This document shows positions 6,344-9,163 of a DNA stretch of 9,163 bases, piece after piece (position 1 is the first letter of the stretch; every line of letters begins with the position of its first letter). The position numbers were made by a program, and so were the translations under genes. The DNA lies in assembly GCA_900551265.1 (NCBI GenBank), contig URVL01000082.1, forward strand, positions 1 through 9,163. Direction: 5' to 3'. This DNA is from an uncultured Eubacteriales bacterium (GTDB lineage Bacteria > Bacillota > Clostridia > Oscillospirales > QAMX01). The notes beneath the pieces are model-generated. The model was not told the DNA's origin. It did not search any database and saw nothing but the letters and a program-made list of their open reading frames with translations.

Positions 6344-7054
6344 TCAACCGCACCGGGAACAGAACGGGAGATCCGGCGCCTCTGCCGCGTCGCACGCAAG
6401 GACTTCCTTGGCTCTTGCCAGGTAGGAACAGTTCCTGTCCCGGTGCAAAACACTGCCACTTTCTGTGTAATAGACAATTGTTCCAGAAGAAATTGTATTG
6501 GGACTTGTCTCACCTGAACTTTCAATCGCATCTGCGGGAGGCTCAGTGCCGGTCTCTGTTTCACCGTCAGAAGCCGGTGCTGTGATATCCGGCGTGTCTG
6601 CTCCATCCGGGGCAGGCGTTTCCTCCAAGACGTCTGTGGCCTCATTCTGTGTATCCTGTACGGCATCGGCTTGTCCAGATGCGTCTGCGCTGTTTTTTGA
6701 AAGCGTTTCGTCCTCTATAGATGCAGCAGAAAAACCGGCTGAATACCCCTCGCTGTACCCATCCTGCCACGCAAGATTTTCTTCCTTTTCGGATTGTGCG
6801 GCCATCTCAGAAGATGTGACGGCCGTACCGTCAGCGAGTCCACGTGCATACTCCGCACCGCGCAGCGATTGCAGCGCGAAAACCCCTCCGGCGCATACTG
6901 CGGCAAAAAATATTGCCGTGCCGGCGATGCAAATCGAATAAAATACCTTTCTGTGCAACTGGAAAAACTTCTTGAGGATCCAGCCGGCCAAACAGTAAAA
7001 CAGGACGCTGGCCATAGACAAAAGCAATATAAATAGAATGGATGTTGCTACCAT
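6344..7054 (-). CDS. Two-helix membrane protein with acidic linker and Cys-rich C-terminal tail, function unknown
   Basis: From ATG 7054 the protein has 236 residues. Two membrane helices (about 3-27 and 39-61) are joined by a basic loop (KKFFQLHRK), suggesting that loop is inside and both ends are outside. A Gly/aromatic repeat follows (WQDGYSEGYSAGFSA, 96-110), then a long Asp/Glu/Thr/Pro/Ala-rich, probably disordered linker (about 113-190). The end is a compact domain, VYYTESGSVLHRDRNCSYL up to CSRCG, with H204, C209, C232 and C235 spaced like a small metal site. It recalls the H-x(4)-C ... C-x(2)-C tails found on various clostridial proteins and Ada-type zinc modules. TGA stop. Divergent from the 7119 gene. 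No function can be assigned; the metal site is inferred. Confidence 0.75.
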   Translation of the reverse strand: MVATSILFILLLSMASVLFYCLAGWILKKFFQLHRKVFYSICIAGTAIFFAAVCAGGVFALQSLRGAEYARGLADGTAVTSSEMAAQSEKEENLAWQDGYSEGYSAGFSAASIEDETLSKNSADASGQADAVQDTQNEATDVLEETPAPDGADTPDITAPASDGETETGTEPPADAIESSGETSPNTISSGTIVYYTESGSVLHRDRNCSYLARAKEVLACDAAEAPDLPFCSRCG

Positions 7055-7063
7055 AAAAAGAGT

Positions 7064-7069
7064 TCCTCC
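7064..7069 (-). promoter_or_regulatory. Ribosome binding site deciding the start at 7054
   Basis: GGAGGA on the minus strand lies 9 bases before ATG 7054. An in-frame ATG at 7075 lies upstream of this site and would translate through it, so it is unlikely to be the start. Confidence 0.8.
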
Positions 7070-7118
7070 ATGCATAAAGTTTCAATTTCTGCGCATAATT
7101 GCTGCGGAGATGAGTTGA

Positions 7119-7547
7119 ATGACAAATCGCAGGGCTGCTGTGCTGGAAATACTGACACTCTTCATACTGGGCGCATCAATTTACTGTGTATTGGAAGTGC
7201 TTTGGCGTGGTTATACGCACTGGAGCATGGGGCTTGCAGGCGGCGTCAGCCTGTGTATGCTTGGGAAGTGCCGCGACCTGTTGCTGCGGTGGCATTTCCT
7301 GATGCGCTGCGTTGCAGGCGCCGGAATCATCACAGCTATTGAATTTTTGACGGGATGCGTGGTTAACCTCTGGCTTGGTTGGTCGGTGTGGGACTACTCT
7401 CACCATGCGCTCAATATTTTGGGCCAAATCTGTCCGCAGTTTTTCTTTCTCTGGCTGCTTTTGTGCATCCCCGGCTATGCGCTTTGCCGCGCTGTTCGCA
7501 ATGTTCGGAATATATTGTTGCAGAATATTCCTTCAGATTCAGTATAA
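7119..7547 (+). CDS. CmpB-type (putative ABC-transporter type IV family) membrane protein
   Basis: 142-residue membrane protein with about four helices (8-29, 37-56, 61-86, 101-124). The segments EVLWRGYTHWSMGLAGG (26-42), ITAIEFLTGCVVNLWLGWSV (71-90) followed by WDYS, and NILGQICPQFFFLW (99-112) are the recognisable pattern of the family named putative ABC-transporter type IV (ABC_trans_CmpB), widespread in Clostridia. The family name is historical: there is no ATPase or other transporter gene beside it, and its true role is not known. GGAG at 7106-7109, 9 bases upstream, supports ATG 7119. It diverges from the 6344-7054 gene across 64 bases, in which I do not see a convincing promoter for either. 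TAA stop, then an AT-rich stretch and a terminator. Confidence 0.82.
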   Translation: MTNRRAAVLEILTLFILGASIYCVLEVLWRGYTHWSMGLAGGVSLCMLGKCRDLLLRWHFLMRCVAGAGIITAIEFLTGCVVNLWLGWSVWDYSHHALNILGQICPQFFFLWLLLCIPGYALCRAVRNVRNILLQNIPSDSV

Positions 7548-7614
7548 ATTTAAACTTGACAAAAATCAACAAAATTCGACATGAATATTATAATTTTATA
7601 TGAAAAGAGCAAGT

Positions 7615-7652
7615 AAGCCCCCTCCGTGGTATGGGAGGGGGCTTGTTGTTCC
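7615..7652. terminator. Shared terminator hairpin between convergent genes
   Basis: AAGCCCCCTCC (7615-7625) pairs perfectly with GGAGGGGGCTT (7634-7644), an 11-bp GC-rich stem with an 8-base loop. On the plus strand TTGTTGTT follows; on the minus strand the exit is TACTTGCTCTTTTC. It is 9 bases past the stop of the minus-strand amidohydrolase and 67 bases past the 7119-7547 gene, so it probably serves both. Confidence 0.8.
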
Positions 7653-9149
7653 TTACATTTTGTCGCCAACAGGCGTAGGGACTGCGTCATCTGGAATCGG
7701 ACACACATATCCCTCGGCTGTTTTTTTCATAAACTCGTCGTGAGCCTCTTTGATAATTGTGGGATCGTCGATCAAATCAATTGCGGCTGCCGCAAGCACT
7801 TTACCGGCACAAAGTAGGCCCTTATGCCCGATTGAAGTCGCGCCGATTGCAACATTCTGCCAGGAGTGACCCGGCGCACCCGCCGCGAAGCAGGAGGTTC
7901 CAATTTGTGCAGTCGGCGTGAGCCAGCTCACGTCGCCGACATCGGTTGATCCCATCTCCACCTTCTTACTGTGATGATAGGGAATGAGAAAGTCCAGGAT
8001 CGGAGCTTTGCCGCCATTGCTTTTTTCCTTCACCAGTTCAAACTCTTCCGTGGTGAGCAAATCCTCCAATTCGTCCACAAAGGTGCCGTCGGTTTTCATC
8101 TCATAGGAATCAACGAGCTGCTGCGCGAATGCTTTTTCCTCTTTGCTAAAGGAAGGCACGCCAATTTCCAGGAAGTTTTTATAAAGCAGCTTTTCCAACC
8201 GCTCATTGGAGACCGTATTTGCGGTACCATCGATGAATCTCCGGGTTAATTTTGTCTCAGTCATCATGGCGGCCGCATCGGCAATCTTATCAACGCGGGC
8301 CTGAAGCTTCATGGCTTCCCGAACCTTATGCGCACGCACCATATAAAGCACTTGTGCGGTGGGTTGCACAACGTTTGGGGAGTTGCCGCCGGCGTCCGTG
8401 ATTGCATAGTGGATGCGCGCGGAATCCGGCATGTGCTCCCGCAGAAACTCTACGCCGATATTCATAAGTTGCACGGCGTCCAGTGCGCTGCGGCCCTGTT
8501 CGGGATTCCCTGCTGCATGGGCGGCAATACCAGTAAATTTATATTCTACCTGGATACAGGAAATGCACGATCCCGTTGTGACCTGATTAAACTGACCGGG
8601 ATGCCATGAAAGCGCCGCGTCAAGCTTTTCCCATGCACGCTCACGCGCCATAAACGCTTTCCCTGCGCCGCCTTCCTCACCGGGGCAACCGAAAAAGATG
8701 ACGGTGCCGGATTTACCTGTTTTTTCAAGATATTCCTTCACCGCAAACGCCGCGGCGAGAGAACCGGCGCCGAGCATGTTGTGCCCGCAGCCATGACCGC
8801 AACCACCGGGGACCAGCTCCTCCCGCTGTGCGACGCCGCACTTCTGTGAAAGGCCGGAAAGCGCGTCAAACTCTCCCAGAATACCGATTACCGGACTGCC
8901 GCTGCCGAACGTGCCGGAAAATGCCGTCGGGATTTTGCAGAGCCCTTTTTCAACTGTAAAACCGTTTTCTGCGAGCACTTTGCAGTAAAGTTCCATGGAC
9001 TTATATTCCAGAAGCGACAGCTCCGCATATGCCCAGATCTGATCGCCGACGCCGGTGAAAAGATCCTGCTTTTCATCAATAACAGCCTTCTGGTCTTCCA
9101 ACTCTGCAGCTTCATAAGATGAATCCAAAGCCACGGCGTGTTTACGCAT
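7653..9149 (-). CDS. M20-family amidohydrolase, AbgB-like (aminobenzoyl-glutamate hydrolase subunit B type)
   Basis: Zinc-dependent M20D metallopeptidase/amidohydrolase, cytoplasmic with no signal peptide. The catalytic domain shows PVIGILGEFDALSGLSQ (86-102), the metal motif GGCGHGCGHN (115-124), GCPGEEGG (154-161) with the E158/E159 pair, and SWHP (H183). The dimerisation domain (about 200-315) starts YKFTGIAAHAAGNPEQGRSA. The catalytic domain resumes with STDVGDVSWLTP (401-412) and APGHSWQN (H428). E. coli AbgB is similar in size (about 480) and acts with AbgA on p-aminobenzoyl-glutamate; no AbgA is visible here, and many clostridial relatives of this type stand alone, so the substrate (an N-acyl or dipeptide-like amide) is open. 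ATG 9149 gives 498 residues, but no ribosome site is visible before it and the frame stays open to the edge (KPNQ), so the true start may lie outside. Confidence 0.9.
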   Translation of the reverse strand: MRKHAVALDSSYEAAELEDQKAVIDEKQDLFTGVGDQIWAYAELSLLEYKSMELYCKVLAENGFTVEKGLCKIPTAFSGTFGSGSPVIGILGEFDALSGLSQKCGVAQREELVPGGCGHGCGHNMLGAGSLAAAFAVKEYLEKTGKSGTVIFFGCPGEEGGAGKAFMARERAWEKLDAALSWHPGQFNQVTTGSCISCIQVEYKFTGIAAHAAGNPEQGRSALDAVQLMNIGVEFLREHMPDSARIHYAITDAGGNSPNVVQPTAQVLYMVRAHKVREAMKLQARVDKIADAAAMMTETKLTRRFIDGTANTVSNERLEKLLYKNFLEIGVPSFSKEEKAFAQQLVDSYEMKTDGTFVDELEDLLTTEEFELVKEKSNGGKAPILDFLIPYHHSKKVEMGSTDVGDVSWLTPTAQIGTSCFAAGAPGHSWQNVAIGATSIGHKGLLCAGKVLAAAAIDLIDDPTIIKEAHDEFMKKTAEGYVCPIPDDAVPTPVGDKM

Positions 9150-9163
9150 CTGGTTGGGCTTAT

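Noticed and set aside
6498..6941. A 147-codon plus-strand frame of Ser/Ala/Val-rich sequence
   Set aside because: Antisense to the acidic linker of the 6344-7054 protein; repetitive GAC/GCC codons on the true strand create it.
7556..7591. Perfect TTGACA at 7556-7561 with TATTAT downstream as a promoter
   Set aside because: The spacer would be 24 bases, far outside the 15-19 range for sigma-A.

Overview
The window reads as chromosomal DNA of a low-to-mid GC Firmicute, most likely an endospore-forming member of the Clostridia. The evidence is the gene set and order (NAD(P)HX repair gene, GerS-type lipoprotein, alanine racemase, MazF), strong AGGAGG-type ribosome binding sites, GTG and TTG starts, sigma-A type promoters, and a GerS-like gene, which is a spore germination factor in Clostridioides difficile. 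Most of the window is housekeeping. I see no phage, transposon, CRISPR, rRNA or tRNA sequence.

Layout, left to right. Positions 1-3711 hold a minus-strand cluster, transcribed right to left: nnr (fused NAD(P)HX epimerase/dehydratase, 2081-3610), a GerS-like lipoprotein gene (1482-2057), alr (282-1439), then the start of a mazF/ndoA toxin gene (1-104) that runs off the left edge. The first three are separated by only 23 and 42 bases and look like one operon. The alr-mazF gap is 177 bases and contains two inverted repeats and a possible promoter, but no antitoxin gene. Positions 3657-4359 hold a single-gene unit for a two-helix membrane protein, with a perfect-consensus promoter and its own terminator. 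Positions 4392-5667 hold prfB (release factor 2) with its own promoter and a very strong terminator. Divergent from prfB, on the plus strand, is ridA (5869-6249) with its own promoter and terminator. Next comes a divergent pair: a minus-strand membrane protein with a Cys-rich C-terminal tail (6344-7054) and a plus-strand CmpB-type four-helix membrane protein (7119-7547). The window closes with a minus-strand AbgB-like M20 amidohydrolase (7653-9149), which meets the previous gene at a shared terminator hairpin.

The most notable point is the GerS-like gene. It has a good ribosome binding site, a TTG start and a lipoprotein signal peptide, but the codon where the lipobox cysteine belongs is TGA. 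The 172 codons after it are open and look conserved. This is either a very recent nonsense mutation, a sequence error, or, much less likely, recoding. TGA ends two other genes here and release factor 2 is encoded here, so plain termination is expected. The second point is the apparently unpaired mazF next to alr. The third is that prfB lacks the usual autoregulatory frameshift site. I found no convincing wholly new system.
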